A stretch of DNA of 64,000 nucleotides from Harmothoe impar (taxonomy: Eukaryota > Annelida > Polychaeta > Phyllodocida > Polynoidae): assembly GCA_947462335.1 (NCBI GenBank), contig OX381714.1, positions 34,558,025-34,622,024 on the forward strand, in the 5' to 3' direction. The translations under genes and the position numbers were made by a program. Numbering within the stretch: position 1 is the first letter of the stretch; the number at the start of each line of letters is the position of its first letter. Below are positions 43,182-54,005 of the stretch, piece after piece. A model generated the notes under the pieces. It had not been told where the DNA came from and ran no database searches. It worked only from the letters and a program-made list of their open reading frames with translations.

Positions 43182-46100
43182 TTAGAGGTATGACAAAGAG
43201 AGTACAATGAGCAGTAGTGAAGATATGGGCGATCCTCTATTGAGACCATTTGTACCACTATCTACTACCTCCAACTTGTACTCTGATCTGAAGAATGCTG
43301 TCAAGTATGAATTCACAAAAGTATCTTGGTCGTCAAGCCTATACTTCTGCCGCACACGGGTGAGATTCCTGACCGCATCTTGGAAGTTGGTTGTCAGATG
43401 TGTTTTGAGGAAGGTGTTGAGGAAGGAGTGGTGCTTCCCCAGGTGTGGGAACACCAGGAAGCCATCCTGAGTCAGCTCACTGTACAGCTGGAAAAGAGAA
43501 AGTTGCAGAAGTTTTAGGATTTTGAATAGGGCCCTATATTTGGAAATTAAGCAATACACCAAACATTGAGATTCATTACAAGGCGAGATGAAACAACTGA
43601 GCAATATGTATAGAATAGCAGAAAACATAATTGTTGGTTCATTCAGGTACTAAGTAATGGTTCACATCCTCCCAACAAAATCCCTGGGATCCCGTTGAAT
43701 TTGGCCACAAATATGGCACCTATGTACAGTAAAAGGGACCCGTGCAAAGAATATGACACTGTGTACAGATTTGGGCACCAGTGTACAGACTAGGACACCA
43801 GTGTACAAAATAAGAAACCAATGTACAGAAAAGAGTACCCGTACACAGAATAGGGCATCGTGTACAAAATAGGGCACCCATGTACAGAATAGGGTACCTG
43901 TGTACAGAAGTCCTCCATGTCAGAAAGCGCTGACTGGCTGGTGTTGGAGACCATGTTGATTGTGAAGACCAGATCAGAGATGTTGCTGACTTGGGAAGGA
44001 CAGAGGTAGCAGGGTATGTCACTGCGCTGCTGCCATCTAAGGTGCACACGGTGCAAAGGGGCCTTACCCCGTGTTGTGTACCACTCATCAACCTGTGCAG
44101 ACAGGATCTAAAAAATAGATTCTGTTATAATAATGATATTAGGATGTCACATATGATAAGTCACACCTTTGGCTATATTGTGTCTGTGCAAATTTAATGT
44201 ATTTATCCTTTGGCAGCTTACTTCACTTTGAACCTTCATGGGTTCATTAATAATTGGAATATAGAAAACGTCTTTAAATTTTTGAAACATCAGGTCATCC
44301 TTTAGAAGGAAAATTTCAGGAAAAAAACTGGGTGTGCCTTTTCATACCTTTAAAAAAGGGATGAAAAGGCACACCATGGATTTATATCAAGACTTTCAGC
44401 CACAATATAATAATATATTAAAAGTTATTACTTGGACAGCTCTGATGCTGCCTTCATATGTCTCCTGCTTGTCGCTGAGGGCAAACTCCACTTCCACACC
44501 ATCATTGTCATTGCTATACAAGTCCCATCTGTCGTTTACCAGTTTGGGCAGGTAGCCAGTGACAGTCTCCTGCAGGTTAGCAGTACTAACTCCTACATCT
44601 GACAATAGCTGATATAACTGAAATAACAACAAAAAGACTAAGACCCAGAGGCAGGGTTGGTGGAATTTTGTACGGGTGCACCATGGTCTTTTATAGTCCC
44701 TCCGAGAGAGGAGTTCAAATTCTTATGGTCCCCACCCCCAAGAGGATTTGATTCTGAAGCGGACCCTTCAAGGGGTCCAAATTGTTTTGACCCCCCCTCC
44801 TCAATGCACCAACCCCCTCCCTCGTTGTTAAAATATGACCACTGTCAATGTGGAATACAAAGCTTTGTTGTCTGTTAATTATATTTGAGACTACTCAAGC
44901 TGGCTAATAACCCGAAGAGAGGGAGTTAATGCCAGGGTCACTACTAAGGTTCTCACTCTTGGCCAAGGGTCCTATATATGTGGAGGGAAGACCTAGCAAG
45001 AGCGTATTGGCATCTCCACACTGACCCCATCAAACCTCCTCTACCCGGCCTCCAGTTTTACATAAACCTCTGCCCACCCTTCAGGAGCATATTGTCTAAT
45101 AACGCTTGTCAATGGACCACTACAGCTGTAACCTACATCATGGGCAAGAAAGACATCAGCACCTGGAGACACTACCTTTATACTCAGATACAACTTACAT
45201 GTACATTTCCATGCTCATATTGCATAGATAGTGACGACTGTGGGTCTTCCAAGCGAAACACTCTGTAAACAAAATTGAGTTACATTTAAGTTGATATCAA
45301 GGCATGATCGTTGACGTATTATAATTAATCTGGGGCTTTGTTTAGATTTTTGCGAAAGGTAACATTAAGTCTCAGGAAAACTAACCTTTACGTCGCGAGA
45401 TTTGGGAGAGAATGGACTTACATAGAGGTATAGAGGTAAACACTAGCTCTTCTAGTTTTGTGGCTTAAAGGGAAACTTGGATGGAAAAGTGCCAGCTGCA
45501 CACATGTGTATGTCAAATACAAGTATACTGAGTGCCCCCCCCCCACCTCAAGGGGAACAAACTGTATATTCATGTTAACCTTAAAATGATATCATCCAGT
45601 GGAGGTTCTGAAAGGGGCCACGATATGTCCCACGAAAAAGAGTTGTCCATCAGTGATTGTAAGACATGTGCAGTGGTGTTGGTACTGTTGCTTGTTGTGT
45701 CGAAGAGATCGCTAAGTTGGATGTTAGCAAATGTTGACCGTGTACATCGTCCAAGAGGCTTTACCTGAAGTGGAAGGAAAGAATGATTCTTCTAAGGCTG
45801 ACACATAAAATTATAAAAGACTGCATGGATTCTTTATTAGCAGTTGGCCAGATATCAAACTACTTAGCCTAGGGTAAAAGACAGCCACTATATCTGCTGT
45901 ACTTCACATAAACCAGATATCAGAGGACTAAACCATGGACACAACTTTGACAATGCCAGAGCACAAGCATCATATTCAATACATGTGAATTTAACCTCTG
46001 CCATGGTGGACAAGCAGCATAATAAATTCTTTTCAATTTAATAAGTGATATGTAATGGATTAGCCTCGTAAAGGATTCCATGGTCATTTGCAGCATAATA

Positions 46101-49100
46101 GATTCTTGTCAATTTTCAATCTGTGGTGGACAAGCAGCTTACTAAATTCACATCCTAATCCGTCTCCAAATTGAAATAGAACAGCTTTACTATGTGCCAG
46201 TTCACATCATAAAGGACCTGGTGTTATACCTACCTGAAGTGTGATGTCTGTGATGATACCACACCCACCTAAACAGGCACGTAAGGCACTCATGACATCT
46301 GGCTTGTTCCATGTGTCGTACTCCCAAATATTACCATCTCCACTGATAACACTCATAGCCGTCACATAGTGGGATACACTGTCATCTCTCCAATTGCTGC
46401 CCTGCAAGTAGATTCAGGTTTCCCAATATTTCTATTTTCTCAAAGTGTTGTATGAGCTTATTAATCATATTGCATTTATATTGCCTTGCCTATGTACCTA
46501 TGAAAAGTATGATTCATACATATTGAAATATGTGCGATCCTACATATTGTTAATCAAGGCGGCAAACACTGACCCGCCATCTGGCATATAAATCCTATGT
46601 TGGCGCATGTGCAAATAAAGTATGACGTTACTCTCTGAGGCGTCTGTTCTACAGACAAGATGGAGTCTGATATTTTCTCTGGGTAAATCGCCATAATCAC
46701 CGATTATCTACAATACATCCTGCCATCAGTGTACCACTGTAATGAGATATCCTGGATAAATAGCTAAGTGGTAGGTATGACCACACCTCACCCCCCTCCT
46801 ATCCCATCTACAGTTGTGCAGCTAGGGTTACCAGAGACAGGAATGGATATACTTCCATGTGTAGCTAGGGTCAGGTACCAGGGGTAGGCGTAGATGTATA
46901 CTTACATGTGCAGCTAGGGTCAGGTTATCAGAAGCAGGTGTGCATATACTTACATGTACAACAGAGGCTATGAGCTCAGCTAGGGTCGGGTTACCAGAGG
47001 CTGGTGTGGATATACCCCGGGGGGGGGCACTTGAATTTTTTTTGACAGGGGTGTGCGGCTGGACCTCTGACAACCCTTACCCTTGTTAGGGCGATTTTGA
47101 TGCCAAAAAAATGACCCTTGTTAGGGCATTTTCGGTCAAAAGTGCCTAGGTTTCGGTAAAAACGCGATAAAAGGTAGATTTTGATGCCAAAAAGTTACCC
47201 TTGTTAGGGCATTTTCGGCCAAAAGTGCCTAGGTTTCGGTAAAAAAACAATAGATTATACCATGTTTGTGTAAATCTGCTGAAAAAATTACCCTCTTGCG
47301 AAGAATTTTGTTGAAAACTGCGACATATTTTTTGAAAATGGGCAAATCTTGGCGAAAACCCTGACATTTTTGTGAAAAGTAGACCCTTGTTAGGGCGATT
47401 TTCATGAAAGTGGACCCTTGTTAGGGCGATTTTTCTTTGAAAAGTGGACCCTTGTTAGGGCGATTTTGTAGAAAAAGTACCCTTCCCAGCCGCACACATG
47501 TGTATACAAAATATACTAAGTGCCCCCCCCGGGGGATATACTTACATGTGCAGTAAAGGCTATGAGCTCAGCTAAGGTCGGGTTACCAGAGACTGGTGTG
47601 CGTATACTTACATGTGCAACAGAGGCTATGAGCTCAGCTAGGGTCGGGTTACCAGAGGCTTGTGTGGATATACTTACATGTGCAGTAAAGGCTATGAGCT
47701 CAGCTAAGGTCGGGTTACCAGAGACTGGTGTGCGTATACTTACATGTGCAGCAGAGGCTATGAGCTCAGCTAGGGTCGGGTTACCAGAGGCTGGTGTGGA
47801 TATACTTACATGTGTAACAGAGGCTATGAGCTCAGCTAGGGTCGGGTTACCAGAGACTGGTGTGGATAATTATACTTACATGTGCAGCAGAGGTTGTGAG
47901 CTCAGCTAGGGTCGGGCTACCAGAGGCTGGTGTGGATATACTTCCCAGCTAACAAAAAAAACGTTATTTTACGTCAAAATAACGTCCTAAAACTTTATTA
48001 TAACGTTATGCCATAGTAAGGAGGCTTAGAGAAACGTTATATAACGTTATATAACGTTATAAAATGCAGTATAACGTTTTTTGTTTACTGGGTTACATGT
48101 GCAGCAGAGGTTGTGAGCTCAGCTAGGGTCGGGTTACCAGAGGCTGGTGTGGATGTACTTACATGTGCAGCAGAGGCTATGAGCTCAGCTAGGGTCGGGT
48201 TACCAGAGGCTGGTGTGGATGTACTTACATGTGCAGCAGAGGCTATGAGCTCAGCTAGGGTTGGGTTACCAGAGGCTGTGTGGATATACTTACATGTGCA
48301 GCAGAGGCTATGAGCTCAGCTAGGGTCGGATTACCAGAGGCTGGTGTGGATGTACTTACATCTGCAGCAGAGGCTATGAGCTCAGCTAGGGTCGGGTTAC
48401 CAGAGGCTGGTGTGGATATACTTACATGTGCAGCAGAGGCTATGAGCTCAGCTAGGGTCGGATTACCAGAGGCTGGTGTGGATATACTTACATGTGCAGC
48501 AGAGGCTATGATTTCAGCTAGGGTCGGGTTACCAGAGGCTGGTGTGGATATACTTACATGTGTAGTAAAGGCTATGAGCTCAGCTAGGGTTGGGTTACCA
48601 GAGGCTGTGTGGATATACTTACATGTGTAACAGAGGCTATGAGCTCAGCTAGGGTCGGGTTACCAGAGACTGGTGTGGATAATTATACTTACATGTGCAG
48701 CAGAGGTTGTGAGCTCAGCTAGGGTCGGGCTACCAGAGGCTGGTGTGGATATACTTCCCAGCTAACAAAAAAAACGTTATTTTACGTCAAAATAACGTCC
48801 TAAAACTTTATTATAACGTTATGCCATAGTAAGGAGGCTTAGAGAAACGTTATATAACGTTATATAACGTTATAAAATGCAGTATAACGTTTTTTGTTTA
48901 CTGGGTTACATGTGCAGCAGAGGTTGTGAGCTCAGCTAGGGTCGGGTTACCAGAGGCTGGTGTGGATGTACTTACATGTGCAGCAGAGGCTATGAGCTCA
49001 GCTAGGGTCGGGTTACCAGAGGCTGGTGTGGATGTACTTACATGTGCAGCAGAGGCTATGAGCTCAGCTAGGGTTGGGTTACCAGAGGCTGTGTGGATAT

Positions 49101-50312
49101 ACTTACATGTGCAGCAGAGGCTATGAGCTCAGCTAGGGTCGGATTACCAGAGGCTGGTGTGGATGTACTTACATCTGCAGCAGAGGCTATGAGCTCAGCT
49201 AGGGTCGGGTTACCAGAGGCTGGTGTGGATATACTTACATGTGCAGCAGAGGCTATGAGCTCAGCTAGGGTCGGATTACCAGAGGCTGGTGTGGATATAC
49301 TTACATGTGCAGCAGAGGCTATGAGCTCAGCTAGGGTCGGGTTACCAGAGGCTGGTGTGGATATACTTACATGTGTAGTAAAGGCTATGAGCTCAGCTAG
49401 GGTTGGGTTACCAGAGGCTGTGTGGATATATACTTACATGTGCAGCAGAGGCTATGAGCTCAGCTAGGGTCGGGTTACCAGAGGCTGGTGTGGATATACT
49501 TACATGTGCAGCAGAGGCTATGAGCTCAGCTAGGGTCGGGTTACCAGAGGCTGGTGTGGATATACTTACATGTGTAGTAAAGGCTATGAGCTCAGCTAGG
49601 GTTGGGTTACCAGAGGCTGTGTGGATATACTTACATGTGCAGCAGAGGCTATGAGCTCAGCTAGGGTCGGATTACCAGAGGCTGGCACTGACGGCAGGAA
49701 GAGGCCATGGTCTATGAGGAATATGTCCATTTCATTTAGTCGCACATTGCTGGCCGACCGGATCTGCCAAGACTCAAAGTTTGATGTCTGTGTAGAAAGA
49801 CAAATAAATTTAGACTGTACCATAACCTACTCGTTTCTATCATGAAGACATATCACAAAAATGAATTTAAAAAATGAAAACTGTCAGGGCAACACGAGGA
49901 TTATTTCCGTCAGATTGACAGGGCAACATGGGCATTTATTCAAATCTAAAACATGGAATTCCCTAAAGGGTACCATATAAGAGCCCCCATCTAAGGCCCC
50001 AACTCACCGGAGGGATGATGGCTATCTTATCCTCAACCGTCGTATTGACCGTTGTCCTGTAGTTGGCCATGTCCAGCAGTATGTGACCTGCGTCCGGGTA
50101 AAGCTCTACGGGGGTCTCTCCTACATCGACCACCCGGACGTGCACCCCGGCCTCCTGTGCTACCTGCACACAGCGCAGGAGGTCAGTGTTACTGGTGGGT
50201 TGTACCCAGAGCACATTAACAGCAGACTGACCACCCACCGGCAGGTAGCTCCACCAGGTGGCATTAAGCCCAACGTCCTCCAACTTGGTGAGGATGGCAC
50301 TGGGGTCTTGAG
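43182..50312 (-). CDS. FAD-linked oxidase, aldonolactone-oxidase (GULO/ALO) family, probable GPI anchor (5' partial)
   Basis: Eight exons join in frame on the minus strand: 50008-50312 (5' edge approximate), 49635-49787, 46234-46401, 45580-45764, 45199-45262, 44432-44617, 43898-44107 and 43182-43487. They give about 525 residues. The FAD_binding_4 fold is seen in LWVQPTSNTDLLRCVQVAQ, the PTLAELIASAAHGSNWRDDS block (AH|GS split by an intron) and SGDGNIWEYD..LGGCGIITDITLQV. The ALO C-terminal domain ends in PHLGKHH..VRQKYRLDDQDTFVNSYL, matching the HWxK..F.N.YL ending of gulonolactone oxidases, but W is L. The usual GxGHS flavin-histidine block reads VDVGETP, without His. There are several N-glycosylation sequons and a hydrophobic C-terminus (SSLLLIVLSLSYL) after TNG. 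I infer a secreted, GPI-anchored flavoprotein. The first exon with a signal peptide was not found. Confidence 0.78.
43700..43912 (-). repeat. 20-bp minisatellite spanning a FAD-oxidase donor site
   Basis: From the donor of exon 43898-44107, about nine diverged copies of a 20-base unit run into the intron. On minus the unit reads CTGTACACAGGTACCCTATT. The junction itself is CTGTACACAG|GTACCC, so each unit copies the last ten exon bases plus the donor. Copies drift away from the consensus with distance. Confidence 0.88.
44660..44830. repeat. homopolymer-rich interspersed repeat
   Basis: GGTCCCCACCCCCAAGAGG and TTTTGACCCCCCCTCC resemble the sequence near 16180-16270. Confidence 0.35.
44930..45165 (+). 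pseudogene. DIRS-like reverse-transcriptase relic
   Basis: The plus-strand frame reads WREDLARAYWHLHTDPI, GLQFYINLCPPF and ACQWTTTAVTYIMG. This is the block of DIRS-type reverse transcriptases (usually DLARAYxxLxxDP..CPPFG..ACQRTT..). It is short, R of QRTT is W, and the following LDDF active-site block is gone. It sits in an intron of the FAD oxidase gene on the opposite strand. Confidence 0.6.
45488..45546. mobile_element. end fragment of the G/C-tract element
   Basis: AGCTGCACACATGTGTATG and ACTGAGTGCCCCCCC match the right end of the element at 47016-47533. Only this end is present. Confidence 0.55.
47016..47533. mobile_element. G/C-tract-ended element with 8-bp target duplication
   Basis: The ends CCCGGGGGGGGGCACTT and AAGTGCCCCCCCCGGG are inverted, followed inside by GTGTGCGGCTGG / CCAGCCGCACAC. 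GGATATAC flanks both sides (47008-47015, 47534-47541). The host is a tandem array whose unit contains GGATATAC, so the duplication could partly reflect the array. Inside, CCCTTGTTAGGGCGATTTT recurs about eight times. An 8-bp duplication suggests hAT. Confidence 0.75.
47944..48092. mobile_element. 149-bp MITE, CCCAGC..CTGGG ends, copy 1
   Basis: CCCAGCTAACAAAAAAAACG and CGTTTTTTGTTTACTGGG are inverted ends, with TT on both sides. AACGTTAT / ATAACGTT words fill the centre. End motif and 2-bp duplication match the elements at 38825 and 41008. Confidence 0.8.
48757..48905. mobile_element. 149-bp MITE, CCCAGC..CTGGG ends, copy 2
   Basis: Identical in arrangement to the copy at 47944-48092 and carried along by the 813-bp duplication, not inserted independently. 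Confidence 0.8.
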
Positions 50313-51845
50313 CTCATGGGTAAAATTTAGAAAACAGCAAAATCTGATAAGAGTGGACAAAGAAAGGTATTTCTGGATTTCTACAAGGAATCTACACTTC
50401 TAAAGATAATCCTCAAGAGGAAAGAGATAAATGAATTTAGTCTCATTTAATTCTAGTTGTGTCCCATTTTGTCCGGCCCACTACGGCTTTCTACTACTTT
50501 GGGTGTCCCGAAGAGGTTTGACAAAATGTGGACTTTGCTCCAAGTATCTGGAACTGTTGCATCAACGAATTATGTGTTATGAATACTCCTAGCTGTATGC
50601 CCTCTCAATGGTCGGCTTTGCTAGTGTAGATCCCCTACCATATCAAGAAATTTCCTTGGGGGGGGGGGGCTAAAAATAGCGATGTTATGTAGCACCATAA
50701 AGCCCCTAAATTTATATCCAACTACAAATATTAAGAATCTTTTGGTCCTATACTCCATGGCCCTCAGTGTCATATTTAGTTCCTCTAAACTCTACAGAGT
50801 GTCACTAGTGTGTCACAGTAGGCTATGGATGGTGCCCTGTGCCATCTAATGATCTAGAACAGAGCACAGAGTACCAGTTACGCTCCCATTTCTCACAAGA
50901 GGGCCTCCCCCTTGCCTCTCACCAGCTGTTCAACGTTAATATTCTCCCATGGCATTTAAGCAGGTGAATAGACATTCAACACGTTGCCTGCCTCAATGCC
51001 CATATTTCATGTACTACTTGCATTGAGCCCCAAGAGGTTTCTGCAGCAAACGTGCGGAAAATAGAATCATACAGTAGATGAAACTCAATGAAAACTATTT
51101 TATGCGCCTACCCTAGTTTATATTTCTCCAATATCAAATAAATGGCAGCAGATTTTGGAATGGGCGCCCTTTCAACTGTGTGGCTCTTATGCGCAGCTCG
51201 TATACCTTGATGCTGTAGAACTGATAGGGATACCAAACCACGGGACACCCAAAGTAGTAGCATATGCCTCTGTTTTAATAGGCCTACCATATATGACAAA
51301 AGCACAGACAATAATAATTTTTATAAGAAATATATATAGTCTGAGTGGATTTTTAAATCTTCTGTATGAGGAAAGGGCATAACGAACAAGTCTACTCAAA
51401 GGGTCTACAAAACCAAATCTTACTAAATGTACAGAAACAGTCGGCTGAGAACACTTTGTGAGTATTGGATCCAGACTTAATGTGGTTTTCAGCAGACCAT
51501 TTATAGCAGTTTTCGTTAACATATGCCCAGTTTTGACAACAACCCATCAGGATATTGAACTCATTGACCTCACCTTTGACTGCTAGCAGGTATGTTGATA
51601 TCTAGAAGTATCAAAATAAAGGACACTCTATATATGTGTAGTCTAAGAACCAAGTACATGTTCAAGTAGTTGACTCAGGGTTAATTAACCCTGAGTAATA
51701 TACACTGCCTAATTTTTCGTTTTAAGACATATTAGGGACATGGGACGTTTGTCATTCAGTTGCTGTTCGACATAGACAAAAGGGGACAAAACAGAGAGGA
51801 AGGCAAGATCGGGGGATAGATAATCCCTTCAATTTTGTTTCCAAA
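50313..51845. other. unassigned stretch upstream of the FAD oxidase exons
   Basis: The missing first exon(s) of the FAD oxidase gene may lie here or beyond, but I could not identify one. A G-run occurs at 50657. No repeat with clear ends was found. Confidence 0.35.
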
Positions 51846-51847
51846 TA

Positions 51848-52070
51848 CCGTAAAACCTCGCGTATGAGCCTAACTCGCATATAAGCCGCACCCCGAGTTT
51901 GTGCCGATGATATAAGCTGCACCAAAGATCTGAGTATGGTGACATTTAGCACTGTACCATAGTAACAAAAACTCGCGTATAAGCCGCACCCTGACCCTGG
52001 GCCGATGCTATAAGCTGCACCGCTGATCTGACTCGCGTACTAGCCGCGGCTTATATGCGAGGTTTTACGG
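51848..52070. mobile_element. TA-flanked MITE, CCGTAAAACCTCGCG ends
   Basis: CCGTAAAACCTCGCGTATG and ATATGCGAGGTTTTACGG are inverted ends with TA on both sides. GCGTATAAGCCGCACC words recur inside about five times. Same architecture as 22731-22949 with a different core word. Confidence 0.85.
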
Positions 52071-52694
52071 TACTCATTTTTTCTTCGTAATATTTGTCTG
52101 CGATCTTTAACAATCTTTTTCTATCTTTTGGTGTTATGGAAATGTACTAAAACCAAACTACCCTCGGTAACGGACGACCATAGGCTCCAAGGTATTATTG
52201 TTTTTCGTCAAAGATAGAAACCATATTTTGAGTCAAAGTTGTGCTATTTCTCTCATCTTGTACCTCTATCTTACTTCAAATACCATCTAACTTCAAAGAT
52301 CTATCGCCAAGCCGGGCAAAAACTGAGCATGTCCTGTGGTAACACCGTTGGTAACACATTTCAATAATACACAAGAAAAAGCATACTGCATGAAATCTGT
52401 TGAAAATAAAAATGTTTTTACTACACCCTATCCCCCAACTCAGGAGGGCACATAAAATGTTACAACGCCTCCCCCCCCCAAAAAAAAATTAGCTTTTTAG
52501 TTCTCTTTCCACCCGTCAAAGATATGGTGGCGCCACTAGCAGTTCTCGTACTCCACGAGAATTCAACAAGACAGCACGAAATTTCCACAGTGGCGGCATA
52601 AAAGGACTGCAGAGCGAAATTGCACCACCCATATCTTCGCCGTTTATGGTCCAACCGACTTGTTATTTGACAGGGACAGAAGGCTGTACATGCC

Positions 52695-52765
52695 CGCAGC
52701 CTGCAACTGTCGCCCACACCCACCTGCACACCCACACCCACCTGCTCTCCCACACCCACCTGCTG
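52695..52765 (-). repeat. short CAGGTGGGTGTGGG tandem repeat
   Basis: Three copies of an 18-base unit. On the minus strand each has CAG|GTGGGT, a donor-like core, and the first follows an acceptor-like TTTCAG near 52770. No exon could be confirmed. Confidence 0.6.
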
Positions 52766-53781
52766 GCCTGAAATGGAATAACATACATGTATGACACATG
52801 ACTTGAGGGTACTTTTTAACAAGGAATCCATTTCTGATGCCAAAGTTGACCAACAAATGATAATAAGGGAGTACCATATCTAAGTACATGATAAGCTACA
52901 GATCCAGCTTACCCTGAGTCATCTGTGAGGCCACTCACACACTCAATCTTTTTACCTCTCCGGTGCCATTCTAATATAATCATGGTGAAGTAAGTGTAAA
53001 TATAATTTGTTGTCAGTGTATTAAAATGGATGCACTTAATTTGACAAATAGTATAGATACTATTATCAATCTATCACCTCTATGTTCAGCATTGGATAAT
53101 TGCTGACGTATGCATATCGTATAATATTACCCATCTAATTAATGTGCGCCTGGTTCAGTGTAGAGCAGTGTGTCTGGACCTCGGGGGCGTGTTCTATGTA
53201 ACACTCTGACAGCTGTTCTACTACGCCTCTTAGAATTCACTCTTTTTACGAAACCAAACAGTATCACCACACAATTCTATGATTAAATTTTATTATATAT
53301 AGGAAAAGGGTCACACGCCGGTATCATATCAGAATATCGGGTTGCTGAAGGTAGATAGTCATGACATTAAAACGCCATAAAACGTGTTAAACTTGAACTT
53401 GAGATTAGATTGCCGGGTATGGAAATACAATTTTCTTTAGGTTTAAGGTCAGTTATATATTCAATACGCATTTACTTATTTATATGTGCATGTATATAAT
53501 ACTTACCATAACCACATACAGTGCTATTGAGAGCATTGCGTCTATGTACAATCCACGGGTTGCTCTTCAAGCTGCAAACCTCGCATAATCTACTGTAGTT
53601 TATCCGATAATTTTAAGGAGAGGTTGTGTCTGTGTATAATGTTGATCTACTGCTCAATGTAGGAGATATCCACGTCGTGTTACAGCTCCAATACCTGGTG
53701 TTGTGGGGAGATGTCCAGTCAAGCATTGCATCTATACATTGTTGCTATTCACTGCAGCTCTGCGTGTCTCTCTATAGTTGG
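52766..53781. other. unassigned stretch
   Basis: No exon, array or transposon end recognised. Confidence 0.35.
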
Positions 53782-54005
53782 TTAACCCTTTATGGTCAGT
53801 CTAGTGTTTTTATGTACTATGCCATTCTTTTACCATGGTGATACGTTCATCGCATCATTCTGACCTTACATAACTTACATATGTACCACGGAAAGATCGG
53901 CATGATGCAACAATGCAGTGCAAGCGCGCTACTGGCTATTGCTGTATTGGCGCATCAAGCCGATACACGAAACATTGAGGCATAATGCAATCCCTGAAGG
54001 GTTGA
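53782..54005. mobile_element. piggyBac-like MITE, diverged copy
   Basis: TTAA-CCCTTTATGGTCA opens and CCCTGAAGGG-TTGA closes it. Internal GGCATGATGCAACAATGCAG and TGTATTGGCGCATCAAG mirror each other as in 31134-31316. The right TTAA has one mutation. Confidence 0.6.

Larger units (their letters stand above)
47843..49468. repeat. 813-bp higher-order tandem duplication inside the 66-bp array
   Basis: Two adjacent blocks of about 813 bases (from about 47843 and about 48656) are nearly identical, including the same MITE copy at the same offset (47944 and 48757) and the same unit variants in the same order. One difference is GATTTCAGC in the first against GAGCTCAGC in the second (48510 vs 49323). 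Confidence 0.9.
46815..49680 (-). repeat. 66-bp minisatellite spanning a FAD-oxidase donor site
   Basis: About thirty copies of a 66-base unit extend from the donor of exon 49635-49787 into the intron. Each unit carries, on minus, a copy of the last 47 bases of the exon (CCTCTGGTAA..CTGCTGCACAT), then the donor GTAAGTATATCC and a CACACCAG end. Units near the exon are very alike; those near 46815-46940 have drifted. The array is broken by a 518-bp element (47016-47533) and by two copies of a 149-bp MITE. A period divisible by three gives long spurious plus-strand frames (GLPEAGVDILTCAAEAMSS repeats). Confidence 0.95.

Noticed and set aside
44978..45268. 96-codon plus-strand gene
   Set aside because: The first two-thirds is a mutated reverse-transcriptase block, and the rest overlaps a genuine minus-strand exon (45199-45262).
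47520..49654. Plus-strand frames repeating GLPEAGVDILTCAAEAMSS
   Set aside because: Artefact of the 66-bp array; the genuine coding sequence is on the minus strand and only in the exon-proximal unit.
46815..49680. CRISPR-like array
   Set aside because: Units are contiguous and contain coding plus donor sequence; there are no unique spacers, and the DNA is eukaryotic.
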